A stretch of 19,277 bases of DNA from Oceanobacillus_B kapialis (GCF_042685265.1 NZ_JBHUMX010000012.1), one strand, 5' to 3'. Shown: positions 1 through 8,195, counted from the stretch's first letter. Program-made: numbers and translations. The notes: generated from the letters alone by a model not told the origin.

Positions 1-119
1 TGGTCTGTCGTCAACTACCATTATACAAGATTTGGGGAGGTACTTCTTTTTTTGTCTCTCAGAAGCGTTGGGGGGAGAAGGGTTAAGAATTATGAAATTC
101 GTTCAAGTAATTATATATT

Positions 120-145
120 TATATTTTTCATTACTACTCCGATAT
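120..145 (+). promoter_or_regulatory. Sigma-D-type promoter of the first MCP gene
   Basis: The sequence reads TATA, 14 bases, then TCCGATAT. Against the B. subtilis sigma-D (flagellar/chemotaxis) consensus TAAA-N14-16-GCCGATAT this is 3/4 and 7/8 matches. Transcription would begin near 153, about 30 bases before the gene. The second MCP gene has a promoter of the same design with the same 14-base spacer, which supports the call. No good sigma-A promoter was seen here. Confidence 0.7.
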
Positions 146-185
146 AAAGAGTGGAGATTTTTAAAGACTGAAGGAGCGAATGTTT

Positions 186-1661
186 ATGACAATTGATGAA
201 TTACAACTGAAAACATTACAAAGAAAAAATAAAATTATTCTAATCATGTTGATCATTACCGTAGTGTTAGGTGTAGTAGTAGAAATGGGCTTGAATAAAC
301 CGCTTGAACTCATTCTAGCGATTGGAATTGGTGGGCTTGCACTATGCGGTACCATTGCCTATTTGCTCAAAACAAATAAATTAACGAAACAAATCGGCTA
401 TCTAGCGGTAATCGGATTAGCAGCTATTTTAGGAAGTATTATTTTTATTAGCCCATCTGAAAATAACCTTTCTCTTCTCTATTTCCTACTAATTAGTTCC
501 GCCTTTTATATGAATCTGGCAATTTTTATTATCGGCACTGCTTTAGCGGTTGGTTTATTACTTTTCGCCTTTTCTATAAATGGCGATATTTATTCTTCAG
601 ATCTTACCACCTATCTATTCTTATTTTCTCTATCGGTTCTCGTGCTTGTCTTCCAAACGAGAGTTATGGGCCGATTGGAGAAAGATCTTGGTAGTATGAA
701 GGCTAAGGCCGAAGAACAGTTACACAAGGAAACACAGCAACGGATTGTTATTGAAGATAATTCACGTGTTATTGCAGACAACATGGAACAAGTAAAATCA
801 CAATCTGAATTGGAAAAACAAACGATCGAAGAAGTAAATGTTTCGATACAAGAAATTGTCGCTGGAACCCAATCACAAGGAAACTCGATCAATGATATTA
901 TGACTGCAATGGAAAGTACTGCAAAGCAAGTTGTCTCCATGAATAAACGGGTACAAGAAACGAATCGTTTTACGAGTAATATAACTGGACGAATTGATGA
1001 AGGTAGTTCACAGTCGGCATTGCTAAATACTAACATGCAAAATTTCAAGAAATTCATTGAAACATTGAAGAAAGATATGAATCAATTAAGTGAAAATATC
1101 GATTCTTCGTTAACAGCCATTGGGGCCATACAAGGGATTTCCGATCAAACAAACTTACTTGCCTTAAATGCCTCTATCGAAGCAGCTAGAGCTGGAGAAG
1201 CAGGGAGAGGTTTTTCCGTTGTTGCTGATGAAATCCGTAAACTTGCAGAAGGATCCAAACAAACAACTGAGCAAATTTCTACCATGTTAAATCAAGTACA
1301 CGATAACAATCAGGAAACGCAAAAACAAATGGATGTTGTATCAAGTAGAATGGATGAAAATATTGAAGAAACCGTACGGAATAGATCGATCTTCCAATCG
1401 ATACAAGACTCCGTTAATCAACTCCAACAAGAAATTCAAAGTTTCACATCCGTAGCAGGAAATATTGATCAAGATACTCGAAACATTGAGGCATCCGTAA
1501 ACGAATTTGCTTCTGTTTTAGAACAAACTACCGCTTCGATGGAAGAAATTTCTGCAAGTATTCAAATGCAAACGGATAATAAAGAACAACTCACGCGTCT
1601 TGTGCAAGAAACAAATGATGCTACCAAAAATCTTTCCACTCTGTTTAATAAAGAGGAGTAG
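186..1661 (+). CDS. Methyl-accepting chemotaxis protein with six-helix membrane sensor
   Basis: Chemoreceptor that would pass ligand or membrane signals to CheA/CheW. I choose the ATG at 186 because AAGGAG (171-176) lies 9 bases before it; the in-frame ATG at 180 is only 3 bases away. The product is 491 residues. The N-terminal 160 residues are almost entirely hydrophobic, with about six membrane helices (roughly 16-34, 41-61, 70-88, 96-112, 113-129, 141-158) and only short loops, so there is no dCache or four-helix extracellular sensor. No HAMP domain is apparent: the last helix runs straight into a long coiled coil. The cytoplasmic hairpin tip is the classic MCP sequence (about 316-356), including DQTNLLALNASIEAARAGEA and VVADEIRKLAE. 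A second MCP at 8227 has the same architecture and a similar VV-x3-GLN motif after helix 1. The ligand cannot be read from the sequence. Confidence 0.93.
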   Translation: MTIDELQLKTLQRKNKIILIMLIITVVLGVVVEMGLNKPLELILAIGIGGLALCGTIAYLLKTNKLTKQIGYLAVIGLAAILGSIIFISPSENNLSLLYFLLISSAFYMNLAIFIIGTALAVGLLLFAFSINGDIYSSDLTTYLFLFSLSVLVLVFQTRVMGRLEKDLGSMKAKAEEQLHKETQQRIVIEDNSRVIADNMEQVKSQSELEKQTIEEVNVSIQEIVAGTQSQGNSINDIMTAMESTAKQVVSMNKRVQETNRFTSNITGRIDEGSSQSALLNTNMQNFKKFIETLKKDMNQLSENIDSSLTAIGAIQGISDQTNLLALNASIEAARAGEAGRGFSVVADEIRKLAEGSKQTTEQISTMLNQVHDNNQETQKQMDVVSSRMDENIEETVRNRSIFQSIQDSVNQLQQEIQSFTSVAGNIDQDTRNIEASVNEFASVLEQTTASMEEISASIQMQTDNKEQLTRLVQETNDATKNLSTLFNKEE

Positions 1662-1705
1662 TGGTTAAGGTTGCTAGGTTAACCTTCTCTAATCTGCTAA
1701 GACAG

Positions 1706-1737
1706 AAAAAACCGGACGAAGAAAAGTCCGGTTTTTT
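1706..1737 (+). terminator. Rho-independent terminator after the first MCP gene
   Basis: A 12-bp perfect stem (AAAAAACCGGAC at 1706-1717 with GTCCGGTTTTTT at 1726-1737) has an 8-base loop and ends in a run of six T. The A-run on the other arm means it could also stop transcription from the opposite strand. Confidence 0.9.
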
Positions 1738-1792
1738 GTCTTGGCTAAACTGCTTGAGCTACTAGGATAATTCAAATGATAAAGTGAAACTT

Positions 1793-1815
1793 GTGGGGGT
1801 TCCCTTTCTCCCCAC
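1793..1815. other. Small GC-rich hairpin in the MCP / siderophore-operon gap
   Basis: GTGGGG (1793-1798) can pair with CCCCAC (1810-1815). No T-run follows on either strand, so it is not a convincing terminator. It lies in the 385-base gene-free stretch 1662-2046, which otherwise holds the terminator at 1706-1737 and the repeat at 1861-2007. Confidence 0.35.
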
Positions 1816-1860
1816 CAAATGTTAGTTGAACGAATCGGACCTTTACTGCCAGTTTAGGTG

Positions 1861-2007
1861 GGACAAAAGCGCAAGCGCCCGTTTAGAAACGTAGCGAGTG
1901 GAACGAATCAACTGAGATAAAGGAATCACGGTGAGGTTATGAACCGATGATGACTTATCGTAGGGCGATGCGTGAAGTCGCCTAGTTTCTGGGCGCTGGA
2001 GCTGGAC
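1861..2007. repeat. Imperfect-palindrome intergenic repeat element
   Basis: A roughly 147-base non-coding block with complementary ends. AGCGCAAGCGCCC (1868-1880) matches the reverse complement of GGGCGCTGGAGCT (1991-2003) at 11 of 13 positions, and the next segment inward, AGAAAC (1885-1890), pairs with GTTTCT (1985-1990). The motif 'gggcgctggagc' resembles widespread non-coding repeats in Bacillaceae genomes as I remember them (MITE/bcr-like); that identity is recollection, not a search result. It is locally richer in G+C than its surroundings. It sits at the 3' end of the minus-strand iron operon, for which no other obvious terminator was found, so the fold could shape the end of that mRNA. 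A 62-codon ORF on the minus strand across it (1843-2031) looks spurious. Confidence 0.6.
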
Positions 2008-2046
2008 GTGGCCATTTCTGCCATCGAACATTATGAAGACAAAATT

Positions 2047-2766
2047 TTATACTTTCTTTACTAAGGACAAAAACTCCGTCCGTTGACGCTCATGCTTGTC
2101 GAGCATAATCTGCTCCGGCTTGATACCTTGCTCTTGTAGTACTTTAATGTTTTCCATAAGGAATTCGTCACTGCCGACAACATAATAGATACTATCCCTG
2201 TCCGAAGCAAGATTTTTCACTTCCTCATAGTAGTCTGTACGGTTATCGACAAACTGTGATGTAAACTTTTTATCAGGGATGGGTTCAAAAACATCGTTAA
2301 ATAAGAACTCCTTTGATGAATCTATATTTAAAGAGTGAATTTTGTTCACGTTATCAGCTTGTTTGAAATAATCAAGTACAAGTGGTCTGAATGTTGCCAG
2401 ACCAACTCCTGCTGACAACAAATAAACATTTTTCCCTTCTCGTTTCAGTGGTACATTGGAATGTGTTTTAAATAATGCAACTTCATCGCCAACTTTAAGA
2501 TTCTTTAAAATCGTTTTAAATTCAGAGCATTGCTCTCTGATACGTGTGGTGATTCCAATCGCATTTTCATGTGGTAAAGTAGAGATGGACATATGGCGAA
2601 TTAAGCTGCGGTTTGGTTTATCTCCCGCATTGAACCCCTCAAATGCCATGTGGGTATGGGATCCTTCCTCCCAAGTGAAGTCTTGCGGACAAGCGAGCAG
2701 GTATGTTCTAACTTCAGGTGTTTCTTCAATAATTTTGGTTATTTTAGTCCAATAGATTTGCATCAT
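2047..2766 (-). CDS. Flavin/ferredoxin-reductase-like protein of the siderophore operon
   Basis: A 239-residue soluble protein with the two-domain ferredoxin-NADP reductase plan. An N-terminal flavin-binding barrel carries RHMSIST (about 57-63) in the place of the usual R-x-Y-S-(T/S) flavin motif. A nucleotide-binding domain has SAGVGLATFRPL and near the end VVGSDEFLMENIKVLQEQGI, equivalent to the usual CGPPxM-x6-L-x3-G region. The stacking Tyr appears as Met and the conserved Cys of CGP is absent, so cofactor use may differ. It is the last gene of the operon, 26 bases after the ATPase gene, so it probably reduces imported ferric siderophore to release iron; this role is inferred from position and family. 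AGGAGG lies 4 bases before the ATG at 2766 and 7 before the ATG at 2763; either may be the start. Confidence 0.8.
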   Translation of the reverse strand: MMQIYWTKITKIIEETPEVRTYLLACPQDFTWEEGSHTHMAFEGFNAGDKPNRSLIRHMSISTLPHENAIGITTRIREQCSEFKTILKNLKVGDEVALFKTHSNVPLKREGKNVYLLSAGVGLATFRPLVLDYFKQADNVNKIHSLNIDSSKEFLFNDVFEPIPDKKFTSQFVDNRTDYYEEVKNLASDRDSIYYVVGSDEFLMENIKVLQEQGIKPEQIMLDKHERQRTEFLSLVKKV

Positions 2767-2792
2767 TTTCCCTCCTCTATATATGTAAACAT

Positions 2793-3545
2793 CTAATAAA
2801 CAGCTATAGGCCCATAAGGCCCCTCAATAATTTCTATTTTCGTTTCGAAAATGTCTGTCAGAAGTTCTGGTGCCATAACCTCTTCTACTGTTCCAAAGGC
2901 AGCGATTTGACCGTCTTTCATTGCGCAAATTCTATCCGAATACTTGGCAGCAAAATTTATATCATGCATAACAGTCAGAATCGTCCTGCCGAATTCATTT
3001 GCCACATGTCTCAAATACTCCATCATCTGAACAGAACGTGCAACGTCAAGGTTGTTTAGAGGTTCATCCAATAGTACGTATTCCGTTTCCTGGCAGAGTA
3101 CCATTGCTACGTATGCTCTTTGTCTTTGTCCGCCTGAAAGCTCATCTAAATATCTATTTTCTAAATCAGTTAGATCTAGGAAATCGATATATTTAGAGAT
3201 GATTTCCTCATCTTTTTTCGTTAATCTTCCCTTTGAATAAGGGAAACGTCCGAAGCCAGCCAGTTGTCTGACCGTAAGTCTCGTTACAAAATGATTTTCT
3301 TGCCGTAATATCGTTACAATTTTAGCCAAATCACTTGATTTAGTTGACGTTACATCCATATTTGCCACCATAATTTGTCCTTCATCCATATCCAAAAGCC
3401 TTCCAATCATCAAAAGTGTCGTGGACTTTCCCGCACCATTGGGACCAATTAAAGAAGTAAACCCAGCTTTTGGTATTTCGATATTTAAAGGTCCAATTTT
3501 AACATCACTCGTATAATTCTTCTTCGCATTGTTAATCTTTATCAT
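2793..3545 (-). CDS. Iron-siderophore ABC transporter ATP-binding protein
   Basis: Cytoplasmic ATPase (250 residues) that would power ferric-siderophore import. It has Walker A GPNGAGKST (34-42), the ABC signature LSGGQ (136-140), Walker B YVLLDE (156-161) and the H-loop His at about 194 in TVMHDINFAA. The sequence type is FepC/FecE, closest by memory to B. subtilis YclP and to the FatE-like ATPases of petrobactin or catecholate systems. Its ATG overlaps the TGA of the upstream permease gene by four bases (ATGA), so translation is coupled. Confidence 0.92.
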   Translation of the reverse strand: MIKINNAKKNYTSDVKIGPLNIEIPKAGFTSLIGPNGAGKSTTLLMIGRLLDMDEGQIMVANMDVTSTKSSDLAKIVTILRQENHFVTRLTVRQLAGFGRFPYSKGRLTKKDEEIISKYIDFLDLTDLENRYLDELSGGQRQRAYVAMVLCQETEYVLLDEPLNNLDVARSVQMMEYLRHVANEFGRTILTVMHDINFAAKYSDRICAMKDGQIAAFGTVEEVMAPELLTDIFETKIEIIEGPYGPIAVY

Positions 3546-4606
3546 AGCGCCCTCTTCCTTAAAATTACGATTAGAAATACTATTCCACCAAACAGTTCAA
3601 TAACAACTGATACGACAGCTTGAGAATTAAATACATGATACATCAAAAAGTATGCACTCGTTAATATGAAGAAACCTAATGCAAGAGCCATCGGAAAAAC
3701 ATATCTGTGATCATAGGTAGGTGCAGCTTGATAACTCAAAATGGCAACTAAAAAACCATAGAATGTAAGAGGTCCAATTAAAGCCGTTGAAATAGACATC
3801 AAAACAGCAACCAACACAAGGGTATAAATGATACTAGATTGATATTTAACTCCAAACGTGGTAGAAACATCTTTTCCAAGAGCCAATATATTCAATTTCT
3901 TAGAAAAAGTAAAAAGTAAAAAAGCTACAATGATTACCATTGGGATAACAATTGGGAAATAATCAGCATCTGCGTTGTTAACAGATCCAAACAATCTTGT
4001 CTGCAAAAGATCAAACTCAGATGGCGCAAGAAGTTTTCTCATAAAAGCAGAAACTGTACTAAGCCCAGTTCCGATAATAATTCCAATTAAAAGCAGAAGC
4101 TGCAAATTTCCATATTTACCCGAGAGCAACCAACCATAGAGGATCAAACTCATGACAACCATAAGGGCAACTTGAAGCAAAAATGGCCCCACACCACTAA
4201 AATTAACTAATGCACTGGCACCAAATAAAAACATGGTACTCGTATGAATGGTTGAGTAAAGCGATTCAAAGCCTAAAAGAGAAGGCGTGATAATCCTGTT
4301 ATTCGTGATGGACTGAAAGGCTACGGTTGATAAACCGTGGCAAACAGCAGCAATAAGCATTGCCACAACACCTACTATCCTTCTCTCAACAACGGGGATA
4401 AAGGAAGGTGAGTCTATTGGAACAGGATTGTTATAAACTAAAAGCCCGTAAGTGGAAATAGCTCCTAAAATAATTACTGTTATAAGCAATATCCAATAAC
4501 GTTTTTCCTCTTTTTTCGTTCGAAAGGCTCTAGCTGACCTTTTCTGTTTATGAAGTTTAACATCTATATGTACATTTTCTTTATTACTCTGTTCCAAAGC
4601 ATTCAT
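3542..4606 (-). CDS. Iron-siderophore ABC transporter permease, second subunit (FecCD family)
   Basis: Integral membrane permease of 354 residues. After a basic cytoplasmic N-terminus of about 40 residues (KLHKQKRSARAFRTKKEEKR) come multiple hydrophobic helices and the FecCD-type coupling region ALGKDVSTTFGVKY, which contacts the ATPase. It pairs with the permease encoded just upstream to form a heterodimeric channel, as in YclN/YclO of B. subtilis. Start and stop overlap neighbouring genes by four bases on both sides, typical of one polycistronic transport unit. The ribosome site GGAG precedes the ATG at 4606. Confidence 0.92.
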   Translation of the reverse strand: MNALEQSNKENVHIDVKLHKQKRSARAFRTKKEEKRYWILLITVIILGAISTYGLLVYNNPVPIDSPSFIPVVERRIVGVVAMLIAAVCHGLSTVAFQSITNNRIITPSLLGFESLYSTIHTSTMFLFGASALVNFSGVGPFLLQVALMVVMSLILYGWLLSGKYGNLQLLLLIGIIIGTGLSTVSAFMRKLLAPSEFDLLQTRLFGSVNNADADYFPIVIPMVIIVAFLLFTFSKKLNILALGKDVSTTFGVKYQSSIIYTLVLVAVLMSISTALIGPLTFYGFLVAILSYQAAPTYDHRYVFPMALALGFFILTSAYFLMYHVFNSQAVVSVVIELFGGIVFLIVILRKRAL

Positions 4607-5619
4607 CTTAATCTCCTTGGTTTTCTTTGTCTCAATAATATAATTATAAATACAACTGAACCCACTGATCCAAGTATTAACGAGACAGGCACTTCAAAAG
4701 GCGTGATAATGGTTCTGGAAATGATGTCACAAAGCATAATGGTCCCCATCCCTATCAAACATACCCAAGGCAAATTACTTCTAAGGTCATCTCCTCTAAT
4801 CATGGAGACAATATTTGGGACGATTAAACATAAGAAAGGTAAATTCCCAATAACAGCTGCAACAATACCAACTGCCACAGCAATTAACCCATTTGCTAAC
4901 AGAATGAGCGTATTATAATTTACTCCAAGCGTTGTAGCCACATCTTCTCCAAGACCAGCTAACGTTAATCGGTTCGCATAAATAAAAATAAGAATTGTAA
5001 CGATTACAATAATCCATAAATATTCATATCTACCAGCTTGAACAGATGTAAAAGAACCTACAAACCATCCTTCGATAACTTGTGACATTTCAAAAAAGAG
5101 TCCTAAAAAAGTAGAAACTGCTGAAATGACCGCACCAAGCATTAAACCAATGATTGGAACAATTAAAGAGGAGCGAAGTCTAACCCTCCGTAAGAATAAA
5201 AAGAAAATCATCGTTCCTATAAAAGAAAAAATGATTGCCCCTGTCATTCTTAAAACTAACGTTGGCGCAGGAAATACTAAATAGACAATAAGAAGTCCCA
5301 AACCTGCCCACTCAATAGTCCCTGTTGTGGTAGGTTCAACTAAGCGATTCTGTGTAATTAGTTGCATGACAAGTCCTGTCATTGCCATGGCAGCTCCAGT
5401 GAGCATTAGTGCAACTGTTCTCGGAACCCGTGTAATGAAAAACATTTCCATGCCATCTTCTTGTCCACGAATATCGTAAACTCCAGTAAACAGCGAGATA
5501 ATCCCTAAACTAATGACAACGATAATTGCCAGTACAAAGGATTTTGTCCATATCTTATTGTGATTATAAAACCGGGATTGAAATTGTTTTTCAACCCCGG
5601 TGGTAATATTTTTTTGCAC
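4603..5619 (-). CDS. Iron-siderophore ABC transporter permease, first subunit (FecCD family)
   Basis: Integral membrane permease of 338 residues with about nine or ten hydrophobic segments and the family coupling motif LAGLGEDVATTLGVNY. It resembles YclN/FatD-type permeases. The start is a GTG at 5619 preceded by AAGGAG (5629-5634) at 9 bases; that ribosome site overlaps the end of the binding-protein gene (stop TAG at 5636-5638), so the two are closely linked in translation. The last four bases overlap the next permease gene. Confidence 0.92.
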   Translation of the reverse strand: MQKNITTGVEKQFQSRFYNHNKIWTKSFVLAIIVVISLGIISLFTGVYDIRGQEDGMEMFFITRVPRTVALMLTGAAMAMTGLVMQLITQNRLVEPTTTGTIEWAGLGLLIVYLVFPAPTLVLRMTGAIIFSFIGTMIFFLFLRRVRLRSSLIVPIIGLMLGAVISAVSTFLGLFFEMSQVIEGWFVGSFTSVQAGRYEYLWIIVIVTILIFIYANRLTLAGLGEDVATTLGVNYNTLILLANGLIAVAVGIVAAVIGNLPFLCLIVPNIVSMIRGDDLRSNLPWVCLIGMGTIMLCDIISRTIITPFEVPVSLILGSVGSVVFIIILLRQRKPRRLR

Positions 5620-5635
5620 GGTGGTAAACTCCTTA

Positions 5636-6649
5636 CTACTCGCCTAAAGAGTTAGCAATGCTTTCAAATAATTCTATAAAAGTTTGCACGGATTCATTTA
5701 AGTAAGTGTCCGTTGGTGCATAAAGAATCTGTCCTTCTTTAATAGCCGTTGTGTTTTGAAGAGCAGGTGAATTATCAATTACATCCTGTGCAGGAACTTT
5801 ACCCTCAACATTGGATATAGGAGCATCACGGTCTAATACAAAGATCCAATCAGGATTACTCTCTGCAATAGCTTCCACTGAAATTTCATCACCTTGGTGA
5901 TCTGTCGTAGTTTCCTCAACTTCTAAAGCGGGAGTCCATTCAAAAATGTCGTATAATGGTCCCCAAACACGTCCAGTGTGAGGAGCTGAAAAATTAATAT
6001 CTCCACCAGAAACGATAACACTCATCACGGGATCTGATCCATTATATGCAGATTTAGCTTTTTCAATTGCCTTGTCAAGATCGGTTACCAATTGTTCAGC
6101 TTCTTCGTTTTTATCAAAGATTTTCCCTAGAGTAATGGTGTTATCTTTGAAACCATTAATTAAATTCTCTCCAGGTGCACTAGCTTCCTCAGAAACGTCA
6201 ATATTTAAATCAATAACCGTTGCATTTGGAACTAATTCTTTTATGTCTTCGTAATAACCAGAGAATCTTTGACCAACGATAACAACTTCAGGATCTTCAG
6301 CTGCTAAGATTTCAAGGTTTGGTTCACGATGATTCCCAATATCTTGAACGCTTTCATCTGTTACATATGGTGAAGCATCTGACATTACAGCCTTTGGAAC
6401 AGCAGCTAACTCCACATCCCAATCCGCTAATGTTTCGAAGGATCGATTATCCAACACAACTGCGTTTTCAGGGTTGACCGGAACTGTGACTGTTCCATGA
6501 GCATCCGTGATTTCCACTGTTTCAGCTTCGGTAGAATCTTTTGTTTCTCCACTCGCTTTGGCATCACCCTCTGCATCATTCGAATTCCCACAGGCCGCCA
6601 ACATCAAAACAACAAATGCCATAATGGCAACTAATTTAAATTTCCCCAT
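5636..6649 (-). CDS. Iron-siderophore substrate-binding lipoprotein
   Basis: Extracellular, membrane-anchored receptor for a ferric siderophore (337 residues). The signal peptide ends in the lipobox LAAC (17-20), followed by an acidic, low-complexity tether of about 25 residues. The mature part fits the periplasmic-binding PF01497 fold of the FatB/CeuE/YclQ group, with DAHGTVTVPVNPENAVVLDN as the first strand region. YclQ and FatB bind catecholate or petrobactin-type chelates, which suggests but does not prove the substrate. It is the first gene of the operon, under the Fur box at 6739-6753. The ATG at 6649 has an AGGAG-type site just upstream. Confidence 0.92.
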   Translation of the reverse strand: MGKFKLVAIMAFVVLMLAACGNSNDAEGDAKASGETKDSTEAETVEITDAHGTVTVPVNPENAVVLDNRSFETLADWDVELAAVPKAVMSDASPYVTDESVQDIGNHREPNLEILAAEDPEVVIVGQRFSGYYEDIKELVPNATVIDLNIDVSEEASAPGENLINGFKDNTITLGKIFDKNEEAEQLVTDLDKAIEKAKSAYNGSDPVMSVIVSGGDINFSAPHTGRVWGPLYDIFEWTPALEVEETTTDHQGDEISVEAIAESNPDWIFVLDRDAPISNVEGKVPAQDVIDNSPALQNTTAIKEGQILYAPTDTYLNESVQTFIELFESIANSLGE

Positions 6650-6738
6650 TTTCTCCTACCTCTTTCCTTATGTATTTTAAATTTTGTAAAACTAAAACGT
6701 ATGAAACTGATACCGATAACCTGACTATCTTTAATCAT

Positions 6739-6753
6739 TGATAATGATTATCA
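6739..6753. promoter_or_regulatory. Fur box of the siderophore operon
   Basis: TGATAATGATTATCA is a perfect 7-1-7 inverted repeat identical to the Bacillus Fur core TGATAATNATTATCA. It begins about 18 bases downstream of the -10 element, so bound Fur-Fe would block the transcription start and early transcript. It predicts derepression under iron starvation. Confidence 0.92.
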
Positions 6754-6771
6754 TTTGCAACTCTATTTCAA

Positions 6772-6799
6772 AGTATACCAAAGATATAAAATTTAGCAA
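6772..6799 (-). promoter_or_regulatory. Sigma-A promoter with extended -10 for the siderophore operon
   Basis: On the minus strand TTGCTA (6794-6799), a 16-base spacer and TATACT (6772-6777) preceded by TGG, a TGn extended -10. Together with the adjacent Fur box this is a typical strong iron-repressed promoter. The 377-base gap 6650-7026 also holds the reductase terminator (6931-6981). A weak 7-bp pairing (6842-6848 with 6874-6880, 25-base loop) is the only other structure seen. Confidence 0.8.
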
Positions 6800-6930
6800 C
6801 CATAAATTTTACAAATTGATTAAAAACTTGAGACTACGTTAAAAGGGTGAATGCAAAAGATCAATTTGGCCCTACCCTTTACTCTAAGTATTGCTTGTTC
6901 ATACAGATTCCAGATTCAAAAAATTGTACT

Positions 6931-6981
6931 AAAAAAGGAAGCTTTTCATAAGTTTACTTAACTCATGAGGAGCTTCCTTTT
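6931..6981 (-). terminator. Terminator of the ketopantoate reductase-like gene
   Basis: Arms AAAAGGAAGCT (6933-6943) and AGCTTCCTTTT (6971-6981) pair perfectly over 11 bp. On the minus strand the stem ends in six T (6931-6936). The loop is long (27 bases). It lies about 45 bases after the stop at 7027 and separates that gene from the iron operon. Confidence 0.82.
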
Positions 6982-7026
6982 CAAAACGTCATACGCTCAC
7001 ACCTATATGTGAAAATATCTTGTTAT

Positions 7027-8070
7027 TTAGCTTTTTTGCAGCACACCGACTTTGTTAGCAAACGATTTAATATTCTCTTCAAAAGTAGGGACCGTTTTCT
7101 CATTTTCGGCTTTGTTTACTAAAGCCACAACAAGGTCATTGTATGGTGTCGCAACTCCTAGTTCTTTTCCTTTAGCTGCCACGAACCCATTAATATAATC
7201 TATTTCTGTTTTTCTTTGTTTCTCTAAATCTTGTAACATGCTTGCTCTAAGTAATGCCTGTGGCGCAAAGGCTTTTCGAGCAAACCCAATTGCAGTCGGG
7301 AAGTTGCTTTTGTCTTCGTTAAGTTTTAAAATCTTTAAATCAAAACCAGATAGCAGGGCAAAGGTTACACCGGCAGCTTCCCCAACACGAATTGTTTCAT
7401 CTGCTAATGATACCGCACTATGTACACCAACCTCATTATTTGTAACCTCTCCAAAACTACATCCAAGCGCTGCAGACATTCCACTTAGTGCTACATTGAC
7501 GAGTAGTTTAGACCATTTCGTTCCAATAAGGTTATCCGTAACAAATGTACCACCAACTAAGTCTAATATTTCTTTTATTTGTTGGATTCTGTCTGTGATG
7601 GAACCATCTAACTCCCCAATTTGGAAGGCATTACTTTGAAAAGCTTCTTTGGTCGTGGTTAATTCCGATATGCCGGGCTCTTTAAATGTTGCACCAAATT
7701 CAACAGACCCACCTATTACACGTTGTTCACCTAAAATGGTCACCAGCTGTTCCTCAGGTACACCATTTTGCAAGGAAAGCACGACACTCTTATTATGTAA
7801 ATAGTTTTTGAGATTCGTTACTACCTCTTCATTAAAAATTTGTTTTGTAAGTAACAAGACTAAATCATAGGTTCCTGTCATTTCGGATGGCGTAATAGCT
7901 TTTACGGGAATCGTTTCATTAACAGTACCCGTTAGGATTGCTCCACGTTCGTTTAGTGCCTCTACATGCTCTTTAAAAATATCGATGAGGTCGACATCGT
8001 GACCCCCTTTTGAAATGAACGCGCCTATAATCGTACCTAATGACCCTGCTCCCATTATTCCAATTCTCAA
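7027..8070 (-). CDS. 2-dehydropantoate 2-reductase (ketopantoate reductase) family protein
   Basis: Cytosolic NAD(P)H-dependent oxidoreductase of 347 residues. The N-terminal Rossmann motif GAGSLG (7-12) starts directly from MRIGIM, as expected for the PanE/ApbA family. The C-terminal helical domain carries the family KWSKLLVN segment that supplies the catalytic Lys and an Asn. The start is a TTG at 8070: AGGAGG (8080-8085) is 9 bases upstream, whereas the longer reading from the TTG at 8079 would touch the ribosome site. PanE makes pantoate for pantothenate/CoA synthesis; Bacilli often carry several family members, so the substrate is not certain. It is transcribed alone, divergent from the second MCP. 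Confidence 0.87.
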   Translation of the reverse strand: MRIGIMGAGSLGTIIGAFISKGGHDVDLIDIFKEHVEALNERGAILTGTVNETIPVKAITPSEMTGTYDLVLLLTKQIFNEEVVTNLKNYLHNKSVVLSLQNGVPEEQLVTILGEQRVIGGSVEFGATFKEPGISELTTTKEAFQSNAFQIGELDGSITDRIQQIKEILDLVGGTFVTDNLIGTKWSKLLVNVALSGMSAALGCSFGEVTNNEVGVHSAVSLADETIRVGEAAGVTFALLSGFDLKILKLNEDKSNFPTAIGFARKAFAPQALLRASMLQDLEKQRKTEIDYINGFVAAKGKELGVATPYNDLVVALVNKAENEKTVPTFEENIKSFANKVGVLQKS

Positions 8071-8102
8071 GTTAAACAACCTCCTGTATGTATAGTAATT
8101 CT

Positions 8103-8108
8103 ATTATA
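8103..8108 (-). promoter_or_regulatory. Likely -10 element of the ketopantoate reductase-like gene
   Basis: A perfect TATAAT on the minus strand about 30 bases before the TTG start. The hexamer 17 bases further upstream matches TTGACA poorly, so only the -10 is supported. Confidence 0.45.
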
Positions 8109-8169
8109 CTAGGTAATTTCTCACTCTTCCATGTATACATGATAGATTTCGTAAAACTCAACTTAATTT

Positions 8170-8195
8170 TACATTTTAGTAAAAAATGCCGATAA
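8170..8195 (+). promoter_or_regulatory. Sigma-D-type promoter of the second MCP gene
   Basis: TACA, 14 bases, GCCGATAA, matching the sigma-D consensus TAAA-N15-GCCGATAT at 3/4 and 7/8 positions. It lies 31 bases before the start codon. An inverted repeat TTTTAC-N6-GTAAAA (8167-8184) covers the -35 and could be an operator or chance in A/T-rich DNA. Confidence 0.75.

Noticed and set aside
1..119. End of an upstream gene or a riboswitch at the left edge
   Set aside because: No open frame of note, and the only pairing seen (CTTCT with AGAAG near 48-65) is too weak to support a structured RNA.
611..1057. 148-codon ORF antisense to the first MCP
   Set aside because: Shadow of the strongly supported MCP frame; Cys/Ser-rich composition typical of an antisense reading, and no ribosome site.
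1843..2031. 62-codon minus-strand ORF
   Set aside because: It lies across the palindromic repeat element, has no ribosome site or recognisable domain, and its composition follows the repeat. Open by chance.
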